Below are positions 52,864 through 61,533 of a DNA stretch of 64,000 nucleotides, piece by piece. The first letter of the stretch is position 1, and each line of letters starts with the position of its first letter. Under the pieces are notes generated by a model. It worked only from the letters and a program-made list of their open reading frames with translations, did not search any database and had not been told where the DNA came from. Source of the DNA: Sphingomonas glacialis (GTDB lineage: Bacteria > Pseudomonadota > Alphaproteobacteria > Sphingomonadales > Sphingomonadaceae); assembly GCF_006439055.1 (NCBI RefSeq), contig NZ_RCZC01000002.1, forward strand, positions 1,397,979 to 1,461,978, given 5' to 3'. The position numbers and the translations under genes are program-made.

Positions 52864-53226
52864 CTAGTTCGTTGCTTCCTTTTTAAGCTCAGATGGGTAG
52901 GCGGTCACGGGTCGATTTGCCTCGCAGCCGTGTTCACGGATCCAAATTACTTGGATGCATGGGTTTCGCCCGTCTGGTGTCGGAATGTGGCACCGAACGA
53001 TGTGCTTCGTACCGAAGTTGCTGTGGACCGTTTCTTCAATGTAATTCAACTCGGCATGTGCGTGGATAGCATCTGCCAAGATTTGCGGCTGCGCCGCACG
53101 GAAACCATGAGCCATCAAAAACTTCGCTTTCCCACCACCCTCTGGATGATTGAGGTCAAGCAGATAGCTGGTAATCTTCTGTGGCGAGATGTCTCGCTCA
53201 CCGAGGAGCTTAGTGGACGACTTCAA
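52864..53226 (-). CDS. DUF6883-like protein, last gene of the restriction operon
   Basis: The 120-residue product resembles the DUF6883 family: KITSYLLDLNHPEGGGKAKFLMAHGF, ILADAIHAHAE, FGTKHIVRCHIPTPDGRNPCIQVIWIRE and RPVTAYP. The same domain is found at the end of some polymorphic toxins and as a stand-alone protein; its function is not established. The start codon appears to be TTG at 53226, so it overlaps the hsdR end by 17 bases and would be translated with it. It is AT-richer than the genes before it. A role in restriction is only inferred from position. Confidence 0.65.
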   Translation of the reverse strand: MKSSTKLLGERDISPQKITSYLLDLNHPEGGGKAKFLMAHGFRAAQPQILADAIHAHAELNYIEETVHSNFGTKHIVRCHIPTPDGRNPCIQVIWIREHGCEANRPVTAYPSELKKEATN

Positions 53227-56200
53227 GTTCTGAGCGCTCCAAGGTTACAACGGCGTGAAAGGGACTGGAGAACTCCACCTCATAGGCGAGCGACTTTTCA
53301 TAAACGTAGACCACCGTGCCAGTGCTCCCCGCAGGGAGGTCCTGCTCACCAACACGTTTGGGTACCCTCAACCTGACTCGGCTTAACTCGCCGATTTCCC
53401 CAGTCTCAGCAGCGCGATCTCGAAGCAATTCGTACAGGTGGCCAGGGCCCAGTAGGACATCCTTCAGGCCTGCTCGGACGGCAGACGAGCCCAGCGCCTG
53501 CTGGCTCATTTTCTGGTGGGCGTCGAGCGCCTCAATAACCGCGTTGAGTAGCTCATTGTCTAGGGTCGGCGACGCGGCGAACTGCGATTTGCTATTATTC
53601 AGTGCCTGGGTGACGAGCTCATCGGACTCCAGCAGCTTGCCCTTGATGACGTCATTCACATAGACGAGCTGATCACCCTCGGTGAGTTCGCCTTCAAATA
53701 GGTCGTTTACGCGCTGGATGATCTCGCGGAGGAGAGCATTCTGCTTCTCCTGTATCGACCCCGACCCTGCGTCGCCTACTGGGGCGAGTTTCGGGGTCTC
53801 TCCGCCCATCTGCATTGGCTGCTTGTGAAGCTTGCTCAGCAAATGGTGCGTGAGCTGCAGCTGCGACACATCCACCGCCACGCGCTCCCGCCCGAAATCG
53901 AGGAGCCGCACGAGGTATTTGAAGAACAGGAAGCGCTTCTCGATATCCGTGTTGCCGTAGTCGAACATCTGGCTGAGGAAGGTGTAGATGCGGATAAAGG
54001 TCTGCGCGTCCGTCTTGAAGAGCGTCAGCGTGCCCATCTCATCGCTTGCCGTATGCGCAGCCTTCTCGTCCCCGAGCGCATCAGCGGCCTCCTTGGCCGC
54101 TTTGGCTGCGGCGAAGCGCTTCAGCAGCCGATTCGCGACCGGCCCGAGCGCCCCAGCAAGGTCCCCCTGGGTGGACTTCGGGTCCATCGCCACGTTCGCC
54201 ACGCGATCCACCTCAAAGCTGTCGTACCAGCCGCCGGCATCGAGCTTTGCGCGCATGTCGTAAATGAGGTTAGGATCGGTTACGCCTTCGAGTTCGGCCG
54301 TCTCATAGTAGGTGCGGAACGCGGCCAGCACCTCCTGGGAGCTGTTCACGAAATCGAGGATGTAGGTCGTGTCCTTCCCCGGATGGGCGCGGTTGAGGCG
54401 CGATAGCGTCTGCACTGCCTGGACGCCCGCCAGGCGCCGGTCGACATACATGCCGCACAGCAACGGCTGGTCGAATCCAGTCTGGAATTTGTTGGCCACG
54501 AGCAGCAGGTGATAGTCGGTGGCCTTGAAGGCGTCGCGGATGTCGCGGCCCTTCAGGTTCGGGTTGAGCTCCTTGCTCGCCTCGCTCAGCGGCTCCGGCG
54601 ACGAATCCGGGTCGTTCACCTCGCCCGAGAAGGCGACGAGCGTGCCCAGCGGGTAGCCCTTGCCCTTGATGTAGCGGTCGATGGCGAGCTTCCACCGAAC
54701 CGCTTCCTTGCGGCTCGCCAGCACCACCATGGCCTTGGCCTTGCCGTCGAGCAGGAGCTGCACGTTCTCGCGGAAGTGCTCGACGACGATCTGGACCTTC
54801 TGCGCGATGTTATAGGGGTGCAGGCTTACCCACTGCATGATCCCCTTCGTCGCTGCCGAACGCTCGACCTCGGTGTCCTCCAGCTCCTTGCCGTCGTGCG
54901 CCAGGCGGAACGCCAGCTTGTAAGGCGTGTAGTTCTTGAGCACGTCGAGGATGAAGCCCTCCTCGATGGCCTGCCGCATCGAGTAGACGTGGAAGGGCTC
55001 CGGCAGGCCGTCCGGCTGCTTCAAGCGCCCGAAGAGCTGGAGCGTCTTCGCCTTGGGGGTGGCCGTGAAGGCGACGTACGTCACCCCAGTGTCGCTCGCC
55101 CGCGCGGCCATCTGCGCCGCCAGCAGGTCTTCGGTGTCGATCTCGCCGCCGTCCTGGAGCTCTGCAATCTCCTCGGGCGAGAGCACTTCCTTGAGCTTCG
55201 CCGCTGCTTCGCCCGTCTGCGAGCTGTGCGCCTCGTCCGCGATAACCGCGAAGCGCTTGCCGTCAGTCGCGGCGAGCTCTCGCACCGCCTGGAGCGCATA
55301 GGGGAAGGTCTGGATGGTGCAGACGATGATCTTCTTGCCGGCCTTCAGCGCGTCGGCCAGCTGCGCGCTCTTGCTGCCGCTCTCGCTCTTGATCGTCTCG
55401 ACAACGCCGGTGGTGCGTTGGAAATCGAACAGCGCGTCCTGAAGCTGCCCGTCGATCACCCGCCGGTCGGACACGACGATCACCGTTGAGAACAGCTTCT
55501 CGTCGGTCGTGTCGTGGAGCTCGGAGAGGAAGTGCGCGGTCCAGGCGATGGAGTTGGTCTTGCCCGATCCCGCCGAGTGCTGGACCAGGTACTTGGCGCC
55601 GACGCCCTCCTGGAGGATCGCGGCCTGGAGCTTCCGCGTCACGTCGAGCTGGTGATAGCGCGGGAAGATGATCGCGCGAATTGCCTTCTTGTCGTCGCGC
55701 TGGGTGACGAGGTAGCGGCCCAGCAGCTCCAGCCAGCTGTCGCGTTGCCAGACCTGTTCCCACAGGTACGACGTGGCATGGCCGAAGGGCAGCGCGGGGT
55801 TGCCCTTGCCGCCATGATCGCCCTGGTTGAATGGCAGGAAATGTGTGGCCGGCCCCGCAAGCTTGGTCGTCATCATCACTTCGCTGTTCGAAACGGCGAA
55901 GTGCACCAACGCACCCGATGGGAAGCTCAGCAGCGGCTCGCGCTCATGCCCCTTCTGCTGCGGCAGCCGGTCGTGCCTGTACTGGTCGACCGCGTCCTGC
56001 ACCGACTGGGTGAAATCGGTCTTCAGCTCCACGGTGGCGACGGGGAGGCCGTTGAGGAACAGCACCAGATCGATGCAGTTCTCGTTGGCCAGGCTGTAGC
56101 GGACCTGACGCACGACGCGAAGCCGATTGGCGCTGTAGCGTGCCACGATGTCCGGGTTCATCCCCATCGCCGGTTTGAACTGGGCAAGCTGGATCGTGCC

Positions 56201-56494
56201 GCGCACGCCGATAGTGTCGACGCCGTTCCGCAGCACGTCGAGCGTCCCACGGTCGTCCAGCGACTTGCGCACGCGTTCGAGCAGCAGTGCCTCTGCCGAA
56301 GCGCCGTGCAGCTTGTTCAGGCTTTCCCAGGCCTTTGGCTGGGTTTCCTGTAGCCAGGCGAGCAGATCGGCCGGGAACAGCGCGCGCTTGCGGTCATAGG
56401 CCTGCGCGTCGCCTGCCTCATACAGCCAGCCCTTGGAGGCGAGGATGGTGCAGACCTCGCTCTCGAAGCTGATTTCTTCATGGAGGCGGTTCAT
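53210..56494 (-). CDS. hsdR: Type I restriction endonuclease subunit R
   Basis: The 1094-residue product is the motor and nuclease of a type I restriction system. The N-terminal nuclease domain has the PD-(D/E)xK residues in CIDLVLFLNGLPVATVELKTD. The SF2 translocase follows, with Walker A HSAGSGKTNSIAW, the DEAH box VIADEAHSSQTG, FTATPKAKTLQLFG, LVANKFQTGFDQP and TLSRLNRAHPGKD. The C-terminal helical part binds the methylase. ATG at 56494 overlaps the GIY-YIG gene stop (ATGA). All nuclease and ATPase motifs are intact, so restriction should be active. Confidence 0.95.
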   Translation of the reverse strand: MNRLHEEISFESEVCTILASKGWLYEAGDAQAYDRKRALFPADLLAWLQETQPKAWESLNKLHGASAEALLLERVRKSLDDRGTLDVLRNGVDTIGVRGTIQLAQFKPAMGMNPDIVARYSANRLRVVRQVRYSLANENCIDLVLFLNGLPVATVELKTDFTQSVQDAVDQYRHDRLPQQKGHEREPLLSFPSGALVHFAVSNSEVMMTTKLAGPATHFLPFNQGDHGGKGNPALPFGHATSYLWEQVWQRDSWLELLGRYLVTQRDDKKAIRAIIFPRYHQLDVTRKLQAAILQEGVGAKYLVQHSAGSGKTNSIAWTAHFLSELHDTTDEKLFSTVIVVSDRRVIDGQLQDALFDFQRTTGVVETIKSESGSKSAQLADALKAGKKIIVCTIQTFPYALQAVRELAATDGKRFAVIADEAHSSQTGEAAAKLKEVLSPEEIAELQDGGEIDTEDLLAAQMAARASDTGVTYVAFTATPKAKTLQLFGRLKQPDGLPEPFHVYSMRQAIEEGFILDVLKNYTPYKLAFRLAHDGKELEDTEVERSAATKGIMQWVSLHPYNIAQKVQIVVEHFRENVQLLLDGKAKAMVVLASRKEAVRWKLAIDRYIKGKGYPLGTLVAFSGEVNDPDSSPEPLSEASKELNPNLKGRDIRDAFKATDYHLLLVANKFQTGFDQPLLCGMYVDRRLAGVQAVQTLSRLNRAHPGKDTTYILDFVNSSQEVLAAFRTYYETAELEGVTDPNLIYDMRAKLDAGGWYDSFEVDRVANVAMDPKSTQGDLAGALGPVANRLLKRFAAAKAAKEAADALGDEKAAHTASDEMGTLTLFKTDAQTFIRIYTFLSQMFDYGNTDIEKRFLFFKYLVRLLDFGRERVAVDVSQLQLTHHLLSKLHKQPMQMGGETPKLAPVGDAGSGSIQEKQNALLREIIQRVNDLFEGELTEGDQLVYVNDVIKGKLLESDELVTQALNNSKSQFAASPTLDNELLNAVIEALDAHQKMSQQALGSSAVRAGLKDVLLGPGHLYELLRDRAAETGEIGELSRVRLRVPKRVGEQDLPAGSTGTVVYVYEKSLAYEVEFSSPFHAVVTLERSELEVVH

Positions 56495-57435
56495 TCGCTC
56501 GCTCCCAGGAGATCTTCGAACGTATCCTCGATCCTGGCCGCTTCCCATTCCTTGTAGGTCATCTCGCTACCTTCGAGGCGCCACGATTGAGGGCCACTTG
56601 CGGCACGGCCGAAAACGACCGTCGCGGCGGCACTTGGGCTGCTGAAAGCATAGCTCTCGGTGAACACGCAGTGGTTGCCTTGGGGTGCGAGCACGCCCGA
56701 GCGGATCAGTTCGGAATAGAGGCCGACATAATTATGATGGGCGAGTCCCGCCCAGCTTCCACGGGCGGTCGATCCCGCTTCAACGATGAACTCCCCGTCT
56801 CGAAGCACAGCCGTCGCGTGAATGTCGTGCCTTCGGTTCTCCAGCACAAATCGCTTCGCCTCTGGCGCATCGGTAGAGGTTTCGACAGCGGGCGCAGCAT
56901 CCGGCTGCGTCTTCGCCGCAGTGGGGCGGGCACGACGGATGAACATGTCAACCCGAACGGCTGGTAGCACGATGAAGAGGTTCTCCAGGAACGCCTCCAT
57001 CTTCGCCACGTCCGCCTCGCTGAGCGCGGCAAGGGTCGGGTTGGTGCCGTTGTCGAGCGGCACGCGACCGATGGCCCGCGCCTCGGCGATCAGCCGGGCC
57101 TCTAAGTAGCGGACATGGGCCTTGTTGAGCTTGTTGGCGGCTGCGGTTATCAGGACGGCGCTCGTCCACCATTCCTTGCGGACGTCGTGGCTGCGGATGC
57201 GGGCGGAGATATCCTCACCCTCGCCGACATAGGCGCGGGGCTCGCCCTCCTGCTCACCGATCAGCAGATAGACGCCGGCATAGCTCGCCTCAGGTCGCGC
57301 CAGCGCCTCGGCGATCTGGGTGCGCGGCGTCATCAGGACGTGGCCGGTCCAGTTGAACAGCTCGGCCGTGAGCATGCCGTCGGGCCGGCCGTCGATATAG
57401 TAGAGCTCCAGCGAGCGTCCGATGGCGCGCGTCAT
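56491..57435 (-). CDS. GIY-YIG nuclease-like protein with DUF4357 domain
   Basis: The 314-residue product lies between hsdS and hsdR and overlaps both by four bases. Residues about 50-115 form a GIY-YIG-like domain: AGVYLL (53-58), AYVGEGEDISARIRSH with Arg79, and a later Glu in RYLEARLI. A linker and a C-terminal DUF4357 domain (ARGSWAGLAHHNYVGLYSELIRSGVL, SPSAAATVVFG) follow. GIY-YIG proteins cut DNA in repair, homing and some restriction enzymes. Here it could be an accessory nuclease or modulator of the type I complex. Its role is not known to me. Confidence 0.82.
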   Translation of the reverse strand: MTRAIGRSLELYYIDGRPDGMLTAELFNWTGHVLMTPRTQIAEALARPEASYAGVYLLIGEQEGEPRAYVGEGEDISARIRSHDVRKEWWTSAVLITAAANKLNKAHVRYLEARLIAEARAIGRVPLDNGTNPTLAALSEADVAKMEAFLENLFIVLPAVRVDMFIRRARPTAAKTQPDAAPAVETSTDAPEAKRFVLENRRHDIHATAVLRDGEFIVEAGSTARGSWAGLAHHNYVGLYSELIRSGVLAPQGNHCVFTESYAFSSPSAAATVVFGRAASGPQSWRLEGSEMTYKEWEAARIEDTFEDLLGASE

Positions 57436-58763
57436 GCGGCTTCAGCCCGCTGGATAGCCGCATCCCGTACATCGATCTTGCCGGTGACGGCGGCGGAGAT
57501 GAGGGCGGCGCGGCGTTCTTGCAGGAGTTTGACAGCGCCTTCGGCGGTTTCTCGCATTTCTGCCAGCGTCAGAACAATCTCACCAACGCGCGCGACGAGA
57601 CTGGCCTGCTCCGACGGTGGCGGAAGCACCACCGGCAGGTTCATCACATTACGTGACGAGATCGATGCAAGGTTGGTGCTCTGCTTTGACCGGGTCATGA
57701 AATATTGCTGAGCGTAACTCGACGAGGTGATCAAGTTGAGCCACTCCGCCGATACGCCAGTCGGTCTGACCGCAAATACGTGGTTCTGGTGAACGCACGG
57801 GTCAATCTGGCCTTGCCAGATGTCACCGCGGCCAAGTTTGTCGAAGTCCCCGCCTTCGTTCATCAGCACGTCCCCCCTCCTGAGTAGGTAACGGCTGACA
57901 TCATGTTCTGCGATTTCAATCTCGGCCACGTCCGTAAGGTCGATGTGGCCATCTTGAACGTTCGCAACCCGCAAATAGGGCACGGTCCGAGCGATGCGCC
58001 CCTCCAGATCCTTACCCTTCGCGACCCCCGTTTGGACCCGCGCAACATATCGAAGGGGGGCAACACTCCAATGGGCTGGCACCCCGCCCAGCCATTCCAC
58101 GCCGGAGTCCTTTATGGGCGCCGTCAGGTCGAGTCCCTTGGTAACTGCGTGGGAGATAACGGCCTGGCGCTTCTCCTTGAGCAGCTCGATGAGCCGCCGC
58201 TGCTCCTCCACCAGCGCATCAATCTTGGCCGTCTCGCGGTCGAGGAACGAGACTATCTCTCGTTGCTCGGATAGTGGTGGGCAAGGAAGGTCCAGCACGC
58301 TCGCGTCCGACCATCTAAAATCGGTCGAGCGCTCACGCACCCCTTTGGCCAGAGCCGTCACGAATCCGCTCAGCGCCATATGCCGCAGGAGCAGCGCGAA
58401 ATAACGAGCGTCCGCATTGAGCGCTGGCGTGCAAACCGAGTACACTGGTGTAGACTTCCCGTCCGCGTCCGACACTCCAATCGCTCCGGCAAAACCGTCC
58501 ATCGCATGGATGACGAGATCGCCGGCCAGAACGCGTTGATAACCGATCTCTTGGAGCGCATTTGTGAAGCCCTCCTCCCGTCGCCGCTCTCGCAGCGTGA
58601 CCTGCCCATCCCGGAACGCAGTGACGATTTTGTCGCCCTCCTCTGGATGACGCTTCATCAACTGGAAGAGCGTCTTTAATCGACGAGTAATCCAATGGCT
58701 CGGTAGTTGAGAGCACCACACAATGTCGGTTGCCGTATAGCTGGGATATGCGGGAAAGCTCAC
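57432..58763 (-). CDS. hsdS: Type I restriction-modification specificity subunit
   Basis: The 443-residue product determines the DNA target of the type I system. It has two target-recognition domains separated by conserved helices. The first repeat is [14 protein letters not shown] followed by [49 protein letters not shown]; the second is [19 protein letters not shown] followed by [13 protein letters not shown] and a second helical stretch. The site itself cannot be predicted. It overlaps hsdM and the GIY-YIG gene by four bases each. The recognition domains are complete, without frameshift. Confidence 0.93.
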   Translation of the reverse strand: MSFPAYPSYTATDIVWCSQLPSHWITRRLKTLFQLMKRHPEEGDKIVTAFRDGQVTLRERRREEGFTNALQEIGYQRVLAGDLVIHAMDGFAGAIGVSDADGKSTPVYSVCTPALNADARYFALLLRHMALSGFVTALAKGVRERSTDFRWSDASVLDLPCPPLSEQREIVSFLDRETAKIDALVEEQRRLIELLKEKRQAVISHAVTKGLDLTAPIKDSGVEWLGGVPAHWSVAPLRYVARVQTGVAKGKDLEGRIARTVPYLRVANVQDGHIDLTDVAEIEIAEHDVSRYLLRRGDVLMNEGGDFDKLGRGDIWQGQIDPCVHQNHVFAVRPTGVSAEWLNLITSSSYAQQYFMTRSKQSTNLASISSRNVMNLPVVLPPPSEQASLVARVGEIVLTLAEMRETAEGAVKLLQERRAALISAAVTGKIDVRDAAIQRAEAA

Positions 58764-60616
58764 GCTGCCAGCCTCTCGATCATCGCCTTGATCCGGTCGG
58801 TCACGTGTTTGAGGTCCGCGTCGATCTCCTCAAGCGCCCTCGGCGGCTCGAACACGTAGAACTGGCGGTTGAATGGCACCTCGTAGCCGACCTTGGTTTT
58901 GCTCTCGTCGATCCAAGCATCCGGCGCGTGCGGCAGCACCTCGCGCTTGAAATAGGCATCGACGTCCTCAGTCAGCGGCACATTCTCGGTGTCGCGCAGG
59001 GCGCTGTCCGCCTGCGGCTTTCCCTTGTTCTTGCCGCGTTCGCCCAAGACGATTTCGCCCGCCGCGTCGCGAAGTGGACGCTCCACGGTGATCGTGCGGT
59101 AGCCGAAGGCACCGTTGGGGAAGATGCTGGACAGCGGCGCGAGCTTCACCTTGCCGCCCTGCGGTGCCTCCGGGGCCTTCTCGCCGGCCCAGACGATCTC
59201 GCGCGCCACTTCCTTGCCGTCGGCGTCGAGCACGGTGGCAATCTCCGCCGCTTCCGCGCGGCCGAACAGCTCGGTGATCTGCCGGATATGCTCTTCGCCC
59301 AGCTCCTTGCGCTTGGAGCCGAGCGACTTGCGCATTTTGCGCCAGAAGCCCGAACCATCGATCAACTGCACCTGGCCCTTGCGGCCGGCCGGCTTCCGGT
59401 TCGAGACGATCCAGATATAGGTCGCGATGCCGGTGTTGAAGAACATGTCGGTCGGCAGCGCGATGATGGCTTCGACCAGGTCGTTCTCCAGCACATAACG
59501 CCGGATTTCGCTCTCGCCGCTGCCCGCGCCGCCGGTGAACAGCGGGGAGCCGTTGAGCACGATGCCAAAGCGGCAGCCGCCCTCGGTCGCCGGGCGCATC
59601 TTCGCCAGCATATGGAGCAGGAACAGCATCGAGCCGTCCGAGACTCGGGGCAGGCCGGGGCCGAAGCGCCCGTTGAAGCCCTGCTGCTCATGCTCGCGGC
59701 GAACTTCCTTCTCGACCTTCTTCCACTCGACGCCGAACGGAGGATTGGCCAGCATATAGTCGAAGGTCTTGCCGGGGTGCCCATCCTCAGAGAGCGTATT
59801 GCCGAAGGCGATGTTGGAGACGTTTTGCCCCTTGATAAGCATGTCCGCCTTGCAGATCGCATAGGACTCCGGATTGAGCTCCTGGCCTGAGATGGTGAGG
59901 CGCGCGCCGGGGTTGAGCGCCGCCAGATGCTCTTCGGCAACCGACAGCATCCCGCCGGTGCCTGCGGTGGGATCGTAAATCGTCCGCACCACGCCGGGCG
60001 TGGAGAGTGCCGCGTCGTCCTCGACGAAAATCAGGTTAACCATCAGGTTAATCACCTCACGCGGCGTGAAGTGGTCGCCTGCGGTTTCGTTCGAGGCCTC
60101 GGCGAACTTGCGGATCAGCTCCTCGAACACCAGCCCCATCTGGCTGTTCGCCACCTTGTCCGGGTGGAGGTCGATCCCGGCGAATTTCTCGGTGACCAGG
60201 AACAGCAGCTTGGCACGGGCGAGCTTGTCGATCTGGTTGTGGAACTCGAACTTCTCGAAGATGTCCCGCACCTCTTCCGAGAAACCCTGGACGTAGGACG
60301 TTAGGTTCGCGGCGATGTTGTCCGGGTCCCCCAGCAGCTTCTGGAGGTCCATCGAGGAGGTGTTGAAGAAGTGTGTCCCGGACTTGCGTCGTAAAAAGTG
60401 CTCCGGGTCGAATCCAGCCTTCGAGCGCAGCTCAAGCTCGGTCAGCACATCCGCCTTCGTGGGCTCCAGGACGCAGTCGAGCCGCCGTAAAACTGTAAAG
60501 GGCAGGATCACCGAGCCGTAGTCGGCCGGCTTGTAATCGCCGCGCAGAAGGTCGGCCACAGACCAGATGAAAGCCGACAGCACCTGATGGTTCAACAAAC
60601 GTTCCTTCAAATTCAC
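58760..60616 (-). CDS. hsdM: Type I restriction-modification DNA methyltransferase (N6-adenine)
   Basis: The 618-residue product is the methyltransferase subunit. Motifs are the SAM-binding [10 protein letters not shown] and the catalytic NPPF in [13 protein letters not shown]. The N-terminal HsdM helical domain ([34 protein letters not shown]) precedes them, and [13 protein letters not shown] and [17 protein letters not shown] mark the C-terminal part. It is longer than classical EcoKI HsdM, as in many alphaproteobacterial systems. I chose GTG at 60616 ([11 protein letters not shown]); the frame continues 19 codons upstream. It is the first gene of the operon. Confidence 0.95.
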   Translation of the reverse strand: MNLKERLLNHQVLSAFIWSVADLLRGDYKPADYGSVILPFTVLRRLDCVLEPTKADVLTELELRSKAGFDPEHFLRRKSGTHFFNTSSMDLQKLLGDPDNIAANLTSYVQGFSEEVRDIFEKFEFHNQIDKLARAKLLFLVTEKFAGIDLHPDKVANSQMGLVFEELIRKFAEASNETAGDHFTPREVINLMVNLIFVEDDAALSTPGVVRTIYDPTAGTGGMLSVAEEHLAALNPGARLTISGQELNPESYAICKADMLIKGQNVSNIAFGNTLSEDGHPGKTFDYMLANPPFGVEWKKVEKEVRREHEQQGFNGRFGPGLPRVSDGSMLFLLHMLAKMRPATEGGCRFGIVLNGSPLFTGGAGSGESEIRRYVLENDLVEAIIALPTDMFFNTGIATYIWIVSNRKPAGRKGQVQLIDGSGFWRKMRKSLGSKRKELGEEHIRQITELFGRAEAAEIATVLDADGKEVAREIVWAGEKAPEAPQGGKVKLAPLSSIFPNGAFGYRTITVERPLRDAAGEIVLGERGKNKGKPQADSALRDTENVPLTEDVDAYFKREVLPHAPDAWIDESKTKVGYEVPFNRQFYVFEPPRALEEIDADLKHVTDRIKAMIERLAA

Positions 60617-60957
60617 AGGATCTCTATCACCGCCACGTTGCGGCCTGGCAACCCTGACCCGGCGCAAGTGCACGATAGCGAAAGGGGCCTTTTAGCTCAC
60701 CGCCTCTCAACCAAAGAAACGGCTATTTATGACGATTTTTGGCCCATAGCGGCAAGCTTTCTTCACCAGGAAAAGCAGATCAAGGCCGCGCCCCGCCGTC
60801 GAACGAACGGCTACTTATCGCCGATCGCCACCTGATAGCAGACCGGCCCTTTCCACCCCGCATTGCCAAAATACGACAGTCTTCATCTGCCCGACCCAAC
60901 CGAACCTCAGGCAAGACTGCCCTCGTCGGCATGGCGGCCGCCCTTACCGGCCAAGCA
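60617..60957. other. Promoter region upstream of hsdM; no gene recognised
   Basis: About 340 bases between DUF6118 and hsdM. Short + strand frames near 60587-61153 lack a ribosome binding site and family resemblance. The hsd promoter should be here. I found no clear palindrome and no controller-protein gene. Confidence 0.5.
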
Positions 60958-61524
60958 TCAATTGTCAGGAGCAGTCGCAACCATGCGCTGCCCGGCCTGC
61001 TTTTGCCCTAGCCCCATCGTCCGAGCCGCCATCCATTCCGGCACGTGCCAGCTGGCGGGTAAATTGCGCGCAATTGCCCCCGGCACGACCGCCATCAGCA
61101 GCATCCCGCCGATCGCACCGCCCGCAGCCGCGCGCCACACCCGCTGCCACTGACGATCAGCCGCCTGGCCACGGTGGACGATGCCATCGATGCGCCCGAT
61201 CGAGCGCGAGAGCGTATCCCGGGCATCGCTTAACAGTGCCCGGTCCTCTGCCCGAGCATCGACACTCGCCTTGACGATCGCGGTCGTCAGCGAGGCGGGC
61301 GACAATCGGGCCGCCGGACTCTGCTCGAGCCGTTCGATGCCGCTAGCGGCGTCCGCCAGCTCCTTTGCGATCTGCGACAAAGTGACGCTGTAATCGGGTA
61401 TTCGCTCGCGCGCGGCAGTCAGGCCCTCAAGCGCTGCGCGGGTGAGGCTGACCTCGCCGCGCAGCGCTGCAAAAGCGCGCGCAATGTCATCGTCCGGGGC
61501 GTTTTGAGCGGGTTCCTGGGTCAT
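60958..61524 (-). CDS. DUF6118 family protein of a conjugative element
   Basis: The 188-residue product matches DUF6118, known to me from sphingomonad plasmids and integrative elements next to traA. It has a charged helical N-terminal part (DDDIARAFAALRGEVSLTRAALEGL), a DARDTLSRSIGRIDGIVHRG segment, one membrane helix (AAGGAIGGMLLMAVVPGAIA) and a short tail. Function is unknown; a membrane-tethered accessory of conjugation is plausible. It starts nine bases after the relaxase gene ends, so both are in one operon. Confidence 0.8.
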   Translation of the reverse strand: MTQEPAQNAPDDDIARAFAALRGEVSLTRAALEGLTAARERIPDYSVTLSQIAKELADAASGIERLEQSPAARLSPASLTTAIVKASVDARAEDRALLSDARDTLSRSIGRIDGIVHRGQAADRQWQRVWRAAAGGAIGGMLLMAVVPGAIARNLPASWHVPEWMAARTMGLGQKQAGQRMVATAPDN

Positions 61525-61533
61525 GAAACGAGC

